This document shows, piece after piece, positions 8,745 through 17,738 of a DNA stretch of 64,000 nucleotides. The stretch covers positions 1-64,000 of the forward strand of contig NZ_AAYB01000006.1 of assembly GCF_000169435.1 (NCBI RefSeq). Reading direction: 5' to 3'. This DNA comes from Roseobacter sp. CCS2. GTDB taxonomy: Bacteria > Pseudomonadota > Alphaproteobacteria > Rhodobacterales > Rhodobacteraceae. Position 1 is the first letter of the stretch. Each line of letters starts with the position of its first letter. The position numbers were made by a program, and so were the translations under genes. The notes under the pieces are model-generated. The model made no database searches. It was not told the DNA's origin and saw nothing but the letters and a program-made list of their open reading frames with translations.

Positions 8745-9635
8745 TTACTCCACATTCTGAATTTGCTCGCGCATTTGGTCGATGACCGCCTTGAGGTCAA
8801 GGCCGATGGCCGTCAGCGCGGGCGCTTGTGCTTTGGCGCACAGCGTATTCGCTTCGCGGTTAAATTCCTGTGCAAGAAAATCAAGTTTGCGGCCCGCGGG
8901 TTTATTTTGCGCCAACAGATCGCGGGCGGCCGCAACATGGGCCTTCAACCGGTCAATCTCTTCGGTGACGTCCGATTTGACGGCCAGCAGCGCAAGTTCT
9001 TGCGCGACCCGGGCTTCTTCAATCTCTGCGACATCATCCATCACCCGGCGCAGGGCTGCTGTCAGGTTTTCCTTGACCTGCGGTGCCCGTGCTTGCGCCG
9101 CTTTTTCTGATTGCGCGACTAATTCGGCAATCTGATCCAATTGATCGGCAATCACGGTTTTAAGGGCCGAACCCTCGGCCTGACGCATCGCCACAAAGTC
9201 GGCGACCAAAGGGCCGATATCAGCAATCAATGCCGCGGCCAGTGCGCTGGTTTCATCGTCGGTTTTGCCTGCAACAAGCACCCCGCGCTGCGCCAAGACG
9301 TCCGCCGCTGTTGGCTGGCCCAACGTTACACCCATTGCAAAGGCGCGCTCCTGCACCTGATCCAAGGCTTTCAGCACCTCGTCCAAATAGGTCTCATCAA
9401 CGGCCAATGCCCCGCCCGTTTCTTCCCGGTGCAGCCGCAGGTTCACCGTGACGTTGCCGCGCGCCAACGCTTTGGTCAGCGCGCCGCGCAGCGCAGGCTC
9501 CAACCCTTCGATGCCATCGGGTGTCCGCAAACGCAGATCCAGACCGCGTGCATTCACACCCCGCATTTCCCAGCTCCATGATGCGGCCCCAAGGGTGCCG
9601 GTACGGCTTGCAAATGCTGTCATGGAATAGGTCAT
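8745..9635 (-). CDS. yicC: YicC family endoribonuclease
   Basis: YicC/YloC-family protein, now regarded as an RNase that acts on small RNAs in E. coli. I used the ATG at 9635 because the protein then starts with MTYSMTAFASRTG, matching the family's usual MIxSMTAFAR start; the frame stays open to 9680 but that extension is not conserved-looking. The N-terminal YicC domain carries NARGLDLRLR near 30 and the C-terminal DUF1725 part ends near DQMREQIQNVE. It is coupled to gmk. Confidence 0.93.
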   Translation of the reverse strand: MTYSMTAFASRTGTLGAASWSWEMRGVNARGLDLRLRTPDGIEGLEPALRGALTKALARGNVTVNLRLHREETGGALAVDETYLDEVLKALDQVQERAFAMGVTLGQPTAADVLAQRGVLVAGKTDDETSALAAALIADIGPLVADFVAMRQAEGSALKTVIADQLDQIAELVAQSEKAAQARAPQVKENLTAALRRVMDDVAEIEEARVAQELALLAVKSDVTEEIDRLKAHVAAARDLLAQNKPAGRKLDFLAQEFNREANTLCAKAQAPALTAIGLDLKAVIDQMREQIQNVE

Positions 9636-9717
9636 CGGGTCTGGCCGCCTGTCATTTATTGCCCCCGCACCTAAAGCCAATCTGAGGGGCGGAGCAAGAG
9701 GGTGCGACCTCTGCGCC

Positions 9718-9750
9718 GTTAACCACTTAACACTTTGTTAAATGGTTAAC
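9718..9750. promoter_or_regulatory. 33-bp near-perfect palindrome containing four TTAA motifs
   Basis: The left arm GTTAACCACTTAACA and right arm TGTTAAATGGTTAAC are inverted copies of each other with one mismatch in 15, around the triplet CTT. TTAA occurs at 9719, 9727, 9738 and 9746, giving N4-N7-N4 spacing; the central pair (9727-9741) is a TTAA-N7-TTAA CtrA-type site. It lies between divergent yicC (ATG 9635) and the PAS gene (ATG 9827), so it is probably an operator. Confidence 0.7.
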
Positions 9751-9763
9751 GCGAAAGAGTTTG

Positions 9764-9778
9764 TTAAAAACTTATTAA
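9764..9778 (+). promoter_or_regulatory. Second CtrA-type site (TTAA-N7-TTAA) upstream of the PAS gene
   Basis: TTAAAAACTTATTAA has two TTAA half-sites separated by exactly seven bases, as in the CtrA consensus. It is 49 bases before the ATG of the PAS-domain gene and 14 bases after the palindrome, placing both near a likely core promoter. The last base of the consensus (C) is A here. Confidence 0.6.
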
Positions 9779-9826
9779 AGCACAACCAGTCTACCCCCGA
9801 TCGGGGCAAGGAACGAGGACACGAGT

Positions 9827-10465
9827 ATGGATATCAGTGATCAATTAAAAGAGCGCCGCCAAGCCCTGAAGCCGGGACAGAACGCACCTGTTTTGCAAAG
9901 CCTTGAGCAGTATTGGCAAACATTGCGCCACGCCCAGCAACTGCCAGCCCGCACCGAAATTGCACCCAGCAAGATCGACCGCGCCCTGCCCCACGCCTTT
10001 ATCCTGCAACGGGTGGCCCCCGGCACGGCACGGTTCCGGGTCGCCGGGCAGCGGTTGCATGATCTGTTGAAGATGGACGCGCGCGGCATGCCGTTGACCA
10101 CACTTTTTCAGGCAGAGGCCCGTGATCAGGTGCAAAACCTTCTTGAGGCGGCGTTTACCGGCCCGGCGATCGTCAGTATTCCGCTTGCGTCACCGGGCAC
10201 AATGCTGCGCCCGCCACTGACCGGAACGATGCTGCTTTTGCCGCTGCGCGACCGCGAAAACAACGCGACGCGCATGTTGGGCGCCTTGGTGACAGATCAG
10301 GACGGTGGCACCCGGCCCCGGCGGTTTATAATCCCCCAAGGTGCGCGCATTCGGCATGAACCGATTGGCGTACAACTTGCCACTACCCAACTGATCCCGC
10401 GCGTCCATGCAAAAGGGCCAGACGCTGCACGCCCGGCCCTGAAACTTGTGGTCAATAACGGTTGA
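9827..10465 (+). CDS. PAS-domain protein (PAS_5-like)
   Basis: 212-residue soluble protein whose central part (about 40-165) looks like the single PAS domain of the PAS_5 family found in alphaproteobacteria. No kinase, cyclase or DNA-binding output domain is visible, so it presumably signals through protein contacts. A clear GGAACGAGGA ribosome site precedes the ATG. The promoter carries two CtrA-type sites and a palindrome. The single-PAS protein MopJ of Caulobacter, which affects CtrA abundance, is a possible functional analogue, but this is inference. The stop codon directly abuts the convergent aroG stop. Confidence 0.8.
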   Translation: MDISDQLKERRQALKPGQNAPVLQSLEQYWQTLRHAQQLPARTEIAPSKIDRALPHAFILQRVAPGTARFRVAGQRLHDLLKMDARGMPLTTLFQAEARDQVQNLLEAAFTGPAIVSIPLASPGTMLRPPLTGTMLLLPLRDRENNATRMLGALVTDQDGGTRPRRFIIPQGARIRHEPIGVQLATTQLIPRVHAKGPDAARPALKLVVNNG

Positions 10466-11839
10466 TCAGCCTGCTTTGGCCTGCGCGATTGTATCGCGAC
10501 GGGCCGAAAGCTCTTCCGCGACAAGAAACGCAAGTTCCAGTGATTGCGATGCATTCAGGCGCGGATCGCAGGCTGTGTGGTAGCGGCTGGACAGATCTTC
10601 ATCCGTCACAGCACGCACGCCGCCGGTGCATTCGGTCACGTCCTTGCCTGTCATTTCAAAGTGCACACCGCCCGGCACAGTGCCTTCCGCGTTATGGATT
10701 GCGAAGAATTCCTTCACCTCGCGCAGCACGCTTTCGAACGGGCGGGTCTTATAGCCAGAGGAAGATTTGATCGTATTGCCGTGCATCGCGTCACAGGTCC
10801 AAACAACATTGGCACCTTCTTCTTCCACAGCTTTGATCAGGCGGGGCAAATGTTCACCCACAGACCCGGCCCCAAAGCGTGCGATCAATGTCAGACGCCC
10901 TGCTTCGTTTTCAGGGTTCAACGATGCCATTAGCGCCTTGAGGTGGCCACTGGTCATCGACGGGCCGCATTTCAGACCGATGGGGTTCTGCACACCTTTG
11001 CAGAATTCCAAATGCGCGCCATCAGGCTGGCGTGTGCGATCGCCGATCCAGATCATGTGACCGGACCCGGCCAGCCATTTGCCGGATGTCGAATCCAGAC
11101 GGCACAGCGCCTCTTCATACTCCAGCAACAAAGCCTCGTGGCTGGTGTAGAAATCGACGGTTTGCAGTTCGTGGTTGGTATCCGTCGTCAGACCCGCCGC
11201 TTCCATAAAGTCCAGCGTGTCGCTGATGCGTCCCGCCATATCGCTATATTTTTGCACTTCATTGCTGTCGGTAAAACCAAGGGTCCACTTGTGCACTTCA
11301 TGTACATTGGCAAAACCACCGGTCGAAAAAGCACGCAGCAAGTTCAGCGTCGCGGCGGCCTGCATATAGGCTTGGCTCATCCGCTCTGGATCAGGAATGC
11401 GACTTTCAGGGGTGAAATCAAACCCGTTGATGATGTCACCACGGTAGCTGGGCAATTCCACACCATCCATCGTTTCGGTTGGGGCCGAACGTGGTTTGGC
11501 CATCTGTCCCGCCATGCGGCCCACTTTCACCACTGGCACTTTCGCGCCATAGGTCAGAACCATCGCCATTTGCAGCATGACCTTGAAGGTATCGCGAATG
11601 CTGTCTGCACCAAACTCGGCAAAGCTTTCGGCGCAATCACCGCCTTGCAGCAAGAATGCCTCGCCGCGGCTGACAGCACCCAATTCGGCTTTCAGTTTTC
11701 GGGCCTCACCGGCAAAAACCAAGGGCGGATAGCTGGCAAGACGACCTTCAACAGCGCTTAGCGCTGCTACGTCAGTATACTCAGGCATCTGGACCCGGGG
11801 CTTTTTGCGCCAGTCAGATTTTTGCCAGTCAGTCATCAT
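10466..11839 (-). CDS. aroG: Class II 3-deoxy-7-phosphoheptulonate synthase
   Basis: First enzyme of the shikimate pathway, condensing phosphoenolpyruvate and erythrose 4-phosphate. The 457-residue length and the motifs [12 protein letters not shown] (about 62-73), [23 protein letters not shown] and [11 protein letters not shown] place it in the plant-like class II family, unrelated in sequence to E. coli AroF/G/H. The start has two adjacent ATG codons behind GGAGCAAG. It is a single-gene unit convergent with the PAS gene. Confidence 0.95.
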   Translation of the reverse strand: MMTDWQKSDWRKKPRVQMPEYTDVAALSAVEGRLASYPPLVFAGEARKLKAELGAVSRGEAFLLQGGDCAESFAEFGADSIRDTFKVMLQMAMVLTYGAKVPVVKVGRMAGQMAKPRSAPTETMDGVELPSYRGDIINGFDFTPESRIPDPERMSQAYMQAAATLNLLRAFSTGGFANVHEVHKWTLGFTDSNEVQKYSDMAGRISDTLDFMEAAGLTTDTNHELQTVDFYTSHEALLLEYEEALCRLDSTSGKWLAGSGHMIWIGDRTRQPDGAHLEFCKGVQNPIGLKCGPSMTSGHLKALMASLNPENEAGRLTLIARFGAGSVGEHLPRLIKAVEEEGANVVWTCDAMHGNTIKSSSGYKTRPFESVLREVKEFFAIHNAEGTVPGGVHFEMTGKDVTECTGGVRAVTDEDLSSRYHTACDPRLNASQSLELAFLVAEELSARRDTIAQAKAG

Positions 11840-12027
11840 CTTGCTCCATATCGAGGTCGGTTAGCGTTATCAGGCTTTGCGTATAGCGCGCAGCGGGCGG
11901 CGCGCCAATGGGAAAATAGCGTGCAACAACAGGGCAGACAAAGCACAGCATGCGTGACTTTTTCCTTGTCGCCAGCTTGCAAACCTGATGAGGTCTTTTT
12001 CGGAATACGCGACCACGGAATACGGCG

Positions 12028-13029
12028 ATGTCAATGGAACCCCAAATTGTGGAAGTTGATCACGAAGGCAAGCCTCGGCGGTTTGTTTTTGTGCTGATGG
12101 AAAACTTCACAATGCTATGCTTTGCCGCCGCGGTTGAAAGCCTGCGCATCGCCAACCGCACCGCTGGCAAGCCGCTTTATAGCTGGACCATCATGAGCGA
12201 AAATGGCGTTGAAGCGTCGTGTTCAAACGGCTGTGTGTTCCGGGTTGATAGCGACCTGAGCGAGTTGGACCGTGACGATACGATCATGCTGTGCGGCGGT
12301 GTTGATGTGCAACAAGCCACGACAAAACGCATTCTGAACTGGGTCAGACGCGAATCGCGCCGTGGTGTGACCATCGCAGGGCTTTGCACAGCGGGCTATA
12401 CGATGGCCCGTGCAGGGCTGCTGGACGGCAAGAAAGCGACGATCCACTGGGAAAACCAGGATAGTTTTTCCGAAGAATTTGAAGAGGTCGAGCTGACAAA
12501 GTCTGTCTTTGTCGTTGATGGCAATCGGATCACAACCGCTGGCGGCACCGCATCCATTGATTTGATGATCAAGCTGATCGCAGATGATCATGGTGAGGAC
12601 CTTGCCAATGCTGTCGCCGACATCCTGATTTATTCGTCCATCCGCACCGATCAGGATACACAGCGCCTGTCGATCCCGACCCGTATCGGGGTGCGTCACC
12701 CCAAGTTGAGCCGTGTGATTCAAATGATGGAGCAAAACATCGAAGATCCCATCAGCCCAGCGGTCCTTGCCAAAGAGGTTGGTATGTCGACACGGCAGCT
12801 TGAACGGCTTTTTCGGCGGTATCTGTCACGCAGTCCCAAGCGGTATTACATGGAATTACGGCTGCAAAAGGCCCGCAATCTGTTGATGCAAACGGATATG
12901 ACCGTGATCAACGTGGCCTTGGCCTGTGGCTTTGCGTCACCATCGCATTTTTCCAAATGCTACCGGTCGCATTACGACACCACGCCTTACCGCGAACGCG
13001 GCAGCCATGCCGCACGGCTTTCGGTCTGA
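12028..13029 (+). CDS. GlxA-type AraC family transcriptional regulator
   Basis: Two-domain regulator: an N-terminal DJ-1/PfpI-like ligand-binding domain (about 15-195, with the nucleophile-elbow-like segment IAGLCTAGYTMA) and a C-terminal AraC/XylS DNA-binding domain (about 225-325) with two helix-turn-helix units, including the signature VALACGFASPSHFSKCYRS. Related GlxA/GbdR proteins regulate choline, carnitine or betaine catabolism, but no such genes adjoin it here. It starts a plus-strand unit divergent from aroG; the DUF1963 gene follows after 9 bases. Confidence 0.9.
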   Translation: MSMEPQIVEVDHEGKPRRFVFVLMENFTMLCFAAAVESLRIANRTAGKPLYSWTIMSENGVEASCSNGCVFRVDSDLSELDRDDTIMLCGGVDVQQATTKRILNWVRRESRRGVTIAGLCTAGYTMARAGLLDGKKATIHWENQDSFSEEFEEVELTKSVFVVDGNRITTAGGTASIDLMIKLIADDHGEDLANAVADILIYSSIRTDQDTQRLSIPTRIGVRHPKLSRVIQMMEQNIEDPISPAVLAKEVGMSTRQLERLFRRYLSRSPKRYYMELRLQKARNLLMQTDMTVINVALACGFASPSHFSKCYRSHYDTTPYRERGSHAARLSV

Positions 13030-13038
13030 TCGGGCGCG

Positions 13039-14715
13039 ATGGTCTTTCGCTTTTTCAAAGTACTCGTCTGGATCGGGGCCATTTTCACGATTGGTCTGGC
13101 AATCCATGCCGAGACGACGCAAGACGGTGACTTGCGGCTGACGGCCCTGAGCCTGCTGTCTATCGTTGTGGCTGCTGCTTTTGCGCTGGGAATGTTTCGG
13201 GGGGCACCAAAAGGGGCGCAGTCCACCCCCAAACCCCTTGGGCGGCCGACCTATACACCAAAACCGGCACAGCCGGCTGAAAAGGCCAAACCTGAACCCA
13301 GACCTGAACTGGAGGAAGACCACGAAGAGATTAAAGACGATGAGCTTTACATCGTCTTTTCGCGTCTGGCGGGCTATAAAACCGGTGAAGCGTTTCGCGA
13401 TAATGTTGACAAGATCGTCGCTGCAAATCGTCTGGCCCCCTTACCGCCCGAAGATATCGAAAGGCTCGCCAAAGAGATTGATCGCCGTGATCTGCGCGGC
13501 AAAACCTTTGTGCGCACACCTGGCGTCGCACTTGTACGTCTGCAACGCTTTGATCTGGATGTGGAATTTGGCGGAACAAGCTGGCTTGGCGGTCTTCCCA
13601 TCTTGGGCGACACGCCTTGGCCACGTGACGAGTTGGGCCGCGCAATGCATCATCTGGCGCAAATTGATCTTGGCACCGTGCCCAATCCGCTTTTGCCCGA
13701 AGGCATGCCAACAACGGGTGCCATGGCATTTTTCATGACAACTGCAACCGACGGGCCGCGCAACGGCAAAGTGATCTACCTGCCAACAATCGGGAATACG
13801 GCAACGGAACCGCCGCGCGATCTGGTTCCAATCTATGACGGGCCGAACTGGGGCTACTATGTCAAGGGTCATGCACGCGAAAACGCCCCCGACACCTTTC
13901 CGCGCTGGCCTGTTGAGTTTGTGCTTCTGCCACTGACGGACCAGAAGAAAGACGATGATGCGCATGAACTGATAGCCGATCTTCTGCCGCATCAATCCTC
14001 AGAAGACCTTTCGCCAACAAACTATCGCAAGTCCCTGCCCGAATTTGCGCGGCCTTGGTTTTGGGACACAGCGCATCGGTTTACCATGTCAATTCGATTG
14101 GCACGCGACGACATTGTCAAAACCATTGCCCAAAACGAACGACGGGTCACGGATTATGGCGCGACTTACGAGCCAGCGCTTTATACGCTGCTGAACAAGC
14201 AAGATGAATTTTCGGCCTTCGTGGATGAGGTCAGTATATGGGCAGTGTCGCACGAGCCATGGGACCGTATGCTGCCAGACGATGTTGCCACGCTGGAAAG
14301 ATACTTTGCACAGGTGCGCGACATCGGCGGGCAACCGGCCCCCTTCAAGCCCTTTTATCAGTTCACCCAAGGCGAATTGCTCAGCGGGCAAGAGGCCACA
14401 ACCGCCACTTTGGTTGCCGCCGCCAATGCCAGCCCCGACGTCTTTGCGGAATTACCCTTTATTGTGCGCGATGACATCGACACAAAGTATCGGATTGCGT
14501 CCAAAGGGCGCTGGCACCAGATGTTCGGTCTGGGCTCTGAAATCCAGACAGCCGTTTCGGACCACACCCATCACCACCTGCTGTTGCAGTTGCATTCAGA
14601 CCAGTTGGTAAATTGGATGTGGGGCGACAAAGGTGTCGTGCAGTTCTGGATCACCGAAGAAGATATGATTGCCCAAAACTGGGACGCGGTCGAGATGACA
14701 CTGGAAAGCAACTAG
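13039..14715 (+). CDS. DUF1963 (YwqG-like) protein with N-terminal membrane helices
   Basis: 558-residue protein. Two hydrophobic helices (about 5-25 and 35-53) are followed by a charged, proline-rich linker (about 60-95) and a large soluble part that shows the DUF1963/YwqG pattern: LGGLPILGDTPWPRDELGRAMHHLAQIDL near 180 and LLLQLHSDQLVNWMWGDKGVVQFWI near the C terminus. The biochemical role of this family is not established. It directly follows the GlxA-type regulator and may be co-transcribed with it. Confidence 0.82.
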   Translation: MVFRFFKVLVWIGAIFTIGLAIHAETTQDGDLRLTALSLLSIVVAAAFALGMFRGAPKGAQSTPKPLGRPTYTPKPAQPAEKAKPEPRPELEEDHEEIKDDELYIVFSRLAGYKTGEAFRDNVDKIVAANRLAPLPPEDIERLAKEIDRRDLRGKTFVRTPGVALVRLQRFDLDVEFGGTSWLGGLPILGDTPWPRDELGRAMHHLAQIDLGTVPNPLLPEGMPTTGAMAFFMTTATDGPRNGKVIYLPTIGNTATEPPRDLVPIYDGPNWGYYVKGHARENAPDTFPRWPVEFVLLPLTDQKKDDDAHELIADLLPHQSSEDLSPTNYRKSLPEFARPWFWDTAHRFTMSIRLARDDIVKTIAQNERRVTDYGATYEPALYTLLNKQDEFSAFVDEVSIWAVSHEPWDRMLPDDVATLERYFAQVRDIGGQPAPFKPFYQFTQGELLSGQEATTATLVAAANASPDVFAELPFIVRDDIDTKYRIASKGRWHQMFGLGSEIQTAVSDHTHHHLLLQLHSDQLVNWMWGDKGVVQFWITEEDMIAQNWDAVEMTLESN

Positions 14716-14864
14716 CCGCAATTCAGGCCAAAGTCGTGGGTCGCAGTCCAATCGCCTGCCGCAGCCTATCCTAAAGGAAGAATGACCTATGGTTCCGACT
14801 TTCCTTTTGGAAACGGCCTGCTAGATTGGCGCGCAGGATAAAAAATCCAACTTGGGAGAACGAT

Positions 14865-16061
14865 ATGAGAAACCTACTTTTGGCGACATCTGCTGTCGCT
14901 ATGATGGCTGGCGGTGCCTATGCTGACGGGCACACCGAAGAAGTCAAAATCGGTGTGATCCTTGGCTTTACCGGCCCGCTTGAATCCATCACACCCGCCA
15001 TGGGTGCCGGCGCAGAACTGGCCATGGCAGAAGTCACAGAATCCGGCGCACTTCTAGGCGGTGCGACCGTCACATCCGTCCGCGGTGACAGCACATGTAT
15101 CGACGCAGGTGCAGCAACGGCTGCGGCCGAACGTCTGGTCACTTCAGACAACGTTGATGCCATCATGGGCGCTGACTGTTCCGGTGTCACAGGTGCCATT
15201 CTGCAAAACGTGGCCCGCCCCAACGGTGTTGCGATGATTTCGCCATCCGCCACATCGCCCGGCCTGTCCAGTGCAGACGACGACGGTCTGTTTTTCCGCA
15301 CAGCACCGTCCGATGCCCGCCAAGGAGTGATCATCACCGAGATCCTGCAGGATCGTGGCGTGAACGAAGTGGCTTTGACATATACAAACAACGACTATGG
15401 CAAGGGTCTTGCCGATGCGTTCCAGGCTGAATTCGAAGCTGCGGGTGGCACCGTCACAATCTCTGCGGCACATGAAGACGGCAAAGCCGATTATTCTGCG
15501 GAAGTTGGCGCATTGGCATCTGCCGGTGGCGAAGTGCTGGTTGTTGCAGGCTACGTTGATCAAGGTGGGTCCGGCATCATCCGTTCGTCACTCGACAGCG
15601 GCGCGTTTGACACATTCTACCTGCCAGACGGCATGGTTGGTGCGGTTCTGAACGACAACTTCGGCGCAGAACTGAACGGGTCTTACGGTGCATACCCCGG
15701 CACAGATAACGCAGGCGCTGGTATATTCGTTGAACTGGCCGAAGCTGCTGGTTTTGACGGCACAGGCGCGTTTTCGCCAGAAAGCTATGACGCGGCAGCG
15801 TTGATCATGCTGGCCATGCAAGCGGCAGAATCCAAAGATTCCGCCGACTACAAAGACCACGTCTTTGATGTGGCCAACGCACCGGGCATCCAGATCATGC
15901 CAGGCCAGTTGGCCGAAGGCCTGACACTGGTCGCCGCTGGCTATGACATCGACTATGTTGGTGCATCGGCGGTGGAACTAATCGGACCCGGCGAAAGCGC
16001 TGGCAACTATCAGGAAATCGAATTCGCTGATGGTGTCTATTCCACAATCAACTACCGTTAA
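14865..16061 (+). CDS. Branched-chain-amino-acid-type ABC transporter substrate-binding protein
   Basis: Periplasmic type I binding protein (LivJ/Peripla_BP_6 family), 398 residues. The ATG at 14865 gives a good signal peptide (MRNLLLATSAVAMMAGGAYA, then DGHTEE) and has GGGAGAACGAT upstream; the frame extends to 14826 but that would bury the signal. The mature protein shows KIGVILGFTGPLES at its start and the two-lobe pattern with LTYTNNDYGKGLADAF in the middle. The ligand cannot be read from sequence: amino acids, amides or short peptides are all possible. A strong hairpin terminator follows. Confidence 0.92.
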   Translation: MRNLLLATSAVAMMAGGAYADGHTEEVKIGVILGFTGPLESITPAMGAGAELAMAEVTESGALLGGATVTSVRGDSTCIDAGAATAAAERLVTSDNVDAIMGADCSGVTGAILQNVARPNGVAMISPSATSPGLSSADDDGLFFRTAPSDARQGVIITEILQDRGVNEVALTYTNNDYGKGLADAFQAEFEAAGGTVTISAAHEDGKADYSAEVGALASAGGEVLVVAGYVDQGGSGIIRSSLDSGAFDTFYLPDGMVGAVLNDNFGAELNGSYGAYPGTDNAGAGIFVELAEAAGFDGTGAFSPESYDAAALIMLAMQAAESKDSADYKDHVFDVANAPGIQIMPGQLAEGLTLVAAGYDIDYVGASAVELIGPGESAGNYQEIEFADGVYSTINYR

Positions 16062-16077
16062 TCGGTTGATCTGACAA

Positions 16078-16108
16078 AAAACGGCGCGGGTTCTTCCCGC
16101 GCCGTTTT
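16078..16108 (+). terminator. Rho-independent terminator/attenuator after the binding-protein gene
   Basis: Perfect 13-bp stem (AAAACGGCGCGGG / CCCGCGCCGTTTT) with a 5-nt loop TTCTT; the right arm ends in four T. It lies 17 bases after the stop codon and before livG, so it should terminate a fraction of transcripts and keep the binding protein in excess over the rest of the operon. Confidence 0.8.
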
Positions 16109-16153
16109 GCAAAACAAGACGGGTCCAAAGGCCCGCGCGCGAGGGGATAAGAC

Positions 16154-16933
16154 ATGATTGTCGTGGAAGATGTGGTCAAAACCTTTGGTGGTTTCCGCGC
16201 CGTAGATGGCGCGACAATGACCATTGAGGAAGGCACAATCACCGGTTTGATCGGCCCTAATGGCGCTGGAAAAACGACCCTTTTCAATGTGATCGCAGGT
16301 GTTCTTAAGCCAACATCAGGGCGCGTCACCATGAAGGGTGAAGATATCACCGGCCTGCCCCCACATGAGCTGTTTCACAAAGGATTGCTGCGGACCTTTC
16401 AAATCGCACATGAGTTTTCATCCATGACAGTGCGCGAAAACCTGATGATGGTCCCCGGCGGGCAATCAGGTGAGGCGCTTTGGAATACATGGTTCGGCCG
16501 CCGCCGCATCGCCGAGGAAGAACGCGCATTACAAGCCAAGGCCGATGAGGTCATCGAATTTCTGACGATTGATCACCTGAAAGAAGAAAAAGCAGGCAAC
16601 CTGTCAGGTGGGCAGAAAAAGCTTCTGGAACTGGGGCGGACCATGATGGTGGACGCCAAAATCGTGTTTCTGGATGAGGTCGGCGCAGGCGTGAACCGCA
16701 CCCTGCTGAACACCATCGGCGATGCAATCATCCGTTTGAACAAAGAACGCAACTACACATTCGTCGTGATCGAACACGACATGGATTTCATTGGCCGCCT
16801 GTGTGACCCGGTGATTTGCATGGCAGAAGGCCACGTCTTGGCCGAAGGCACCTTGGCCGAAATCAAAGCCAATGAGCAGGTGATCGAAGCCTACCTTGGC
16901 ACTGGTTTGAAGAACAAGGAAATGGTATCATGA
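16154..16933 (+). CDS. ABC transporter ATP-binding protein LivG-type
   Basis: First ATPase of the importer, 259 residues. Walker A GPNGAGKTT near 37-45, signature NLSGGQKKLLELG near 150 and Walker B VFLDEVGAG near 172 (V instead of the usual P after DE), with the LivG-type C-terminal AEGTLAEIKANEQVIEAYLGTG. Its stop overlaps the start of the next gene (ATGA). It is preceded by a gap holding the binding-protein terminator. Confidence 0.93.
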   Translation: MIVVEDVVKTFGGFRAVDGATMTIEEGTITGLIGPNGAGKTTLFNVIAGVLKPTSGRVTMKGEDITGLPPHELFHKGLLRTFQIAHEFSSMTVRENLMMVPGGQSGEALWNTWFGRRRIAEEERALQAKADEVIEFLTIDHLKEEKAGNLSGGQKKLLELGRTMMVDAKIVFLDEVGAGVNRTLLNTIGDAIIRLNKERNYTFVVIEHDMDFIGRLCDPVICMAEGHVLAEGTLAEIKANEQVIEAYLGTGLKNKEMVS

Positions 16934-17529
16934 TGCGCGCATTGCTTGTCACAGCCGCAGTTTCGCTACCAACGCTGATCCATGCGCAGAACGTCTTGGG
17001 GCGTTCCATGGTTGAAGGACGCGGCATTGTAATTTTTGCTGACGGCACATGGGACTATGACGACACCGGCACCACGGAATGCGCGCTTATTTCTCGTGGT
17101 GTTGAATTCTGTGGTCAGGCATCACGATGGCAACCCATCCCACCACAAACGCCCGAAATTACGGCATCTTATCGGTTCGATGATCGCCACTATGGCCAGA
17201 TGATAATCGAAGGTTTGGGCGAAGAAGATGGTTTGACGTTTAAAGCAATGCGCCAAATCGTAATCCAGAACGCAGCTTCGGTGACTGGCATGTCTGTCGC
17301 GGATATCCCGGTGCTTGATGTTTTTCCCTCCGAGGTATCCGGACAGAAAATTCAAACAATCGTCTACCTGGTCGACTTTGAAGGTATGGACGTAGTGTTT
17401 GCCAACGGCGTCAGCACATCGCCACGCGAAACCATGCAGCTGATGACCTACGCAATCGGCGCAGAATTCACCGATCAGCACCGGGAATTACACGAAGAAT
17501 TCCTGTCCAACATCAAAGTGCAGGATTAA
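16930..17529 (+). CDS. Exported hypothetical protein within the importer operon
   Basis: 199 residues with a signal peptide (cleavage near IHA|QN, residue 19). I do not recognise the family. The mature protein has two cysteines (C50 and C61 in TECALISRGVEFCG) that could form a disulfide, and a mixed alpha/beta C-terminal part (about 90-199). Translation is coupled to livG by a 4-base overlap, so it belongs to the operon; a periplasmic accessory role is inference. Confidence 0.8.
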   Translation: MMRALLVTAAVSLPTLIHAQNVLGRSMVEGRGIVIFADGTWDYDDTGTTECALISRGVEFCGQASRWQPIPPQTPEITASYRFDDRHYGQMIIEGLGEEDGLTFKAMRQIVIQNAASVTGMSVADIPVLDVFPSEVSGQKIQTIVYLVDFEGMDVVFANGVSTSPRETMQLMTYAIGAEFTDQHRELHEEFLSNIKVQD

Positions 17530-17579
17530 ACTTTGCCAATTTCACCACACGAACCGCATCACGATAAGGGAACGATAAC

Positions 17580-17738
17580 ATGAAATTTCTCCTGACTGTC
17601 CTTCTGGGGGCGATCCTCGGCTCTGCTGCGACCTTCTATTATATCTATGTCAATCACGCGGATGTGGGCGAACAAGCTTTGATGCGCGATACGCTGCTGA
17701 CCTATGCGCCCTTCCTGGAAGAGTATATTACCCCGTGA
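17580..17738 (+). CDS. Small single-pass membrane protein, 52 aa
   Basis: Short ORF beginning MKFLLTVLLGAILGSAATFY, a membrane helix or uncleaved signal, followed by an amphipathic tail ending APFLEEYITP. AAGGGAACG lies upstream as a ribosome site. Its TGA overlaps the GTG start of livF (GTGA), which argues for genuine translation and coupling. The function is unknown. Confidence 0.7.
   Translation: MKFLLTVLLGAILGSAATFYYIYVNHADVGEQALMRDTLLTYAPFLEEYITP

Noticed and set aside
9840..10135. Minus-strand frames opposite the PAS gene
   Set aside because: Both are shadows; the plus-strand gene has the ribosome site, promoter motifs and domain match.
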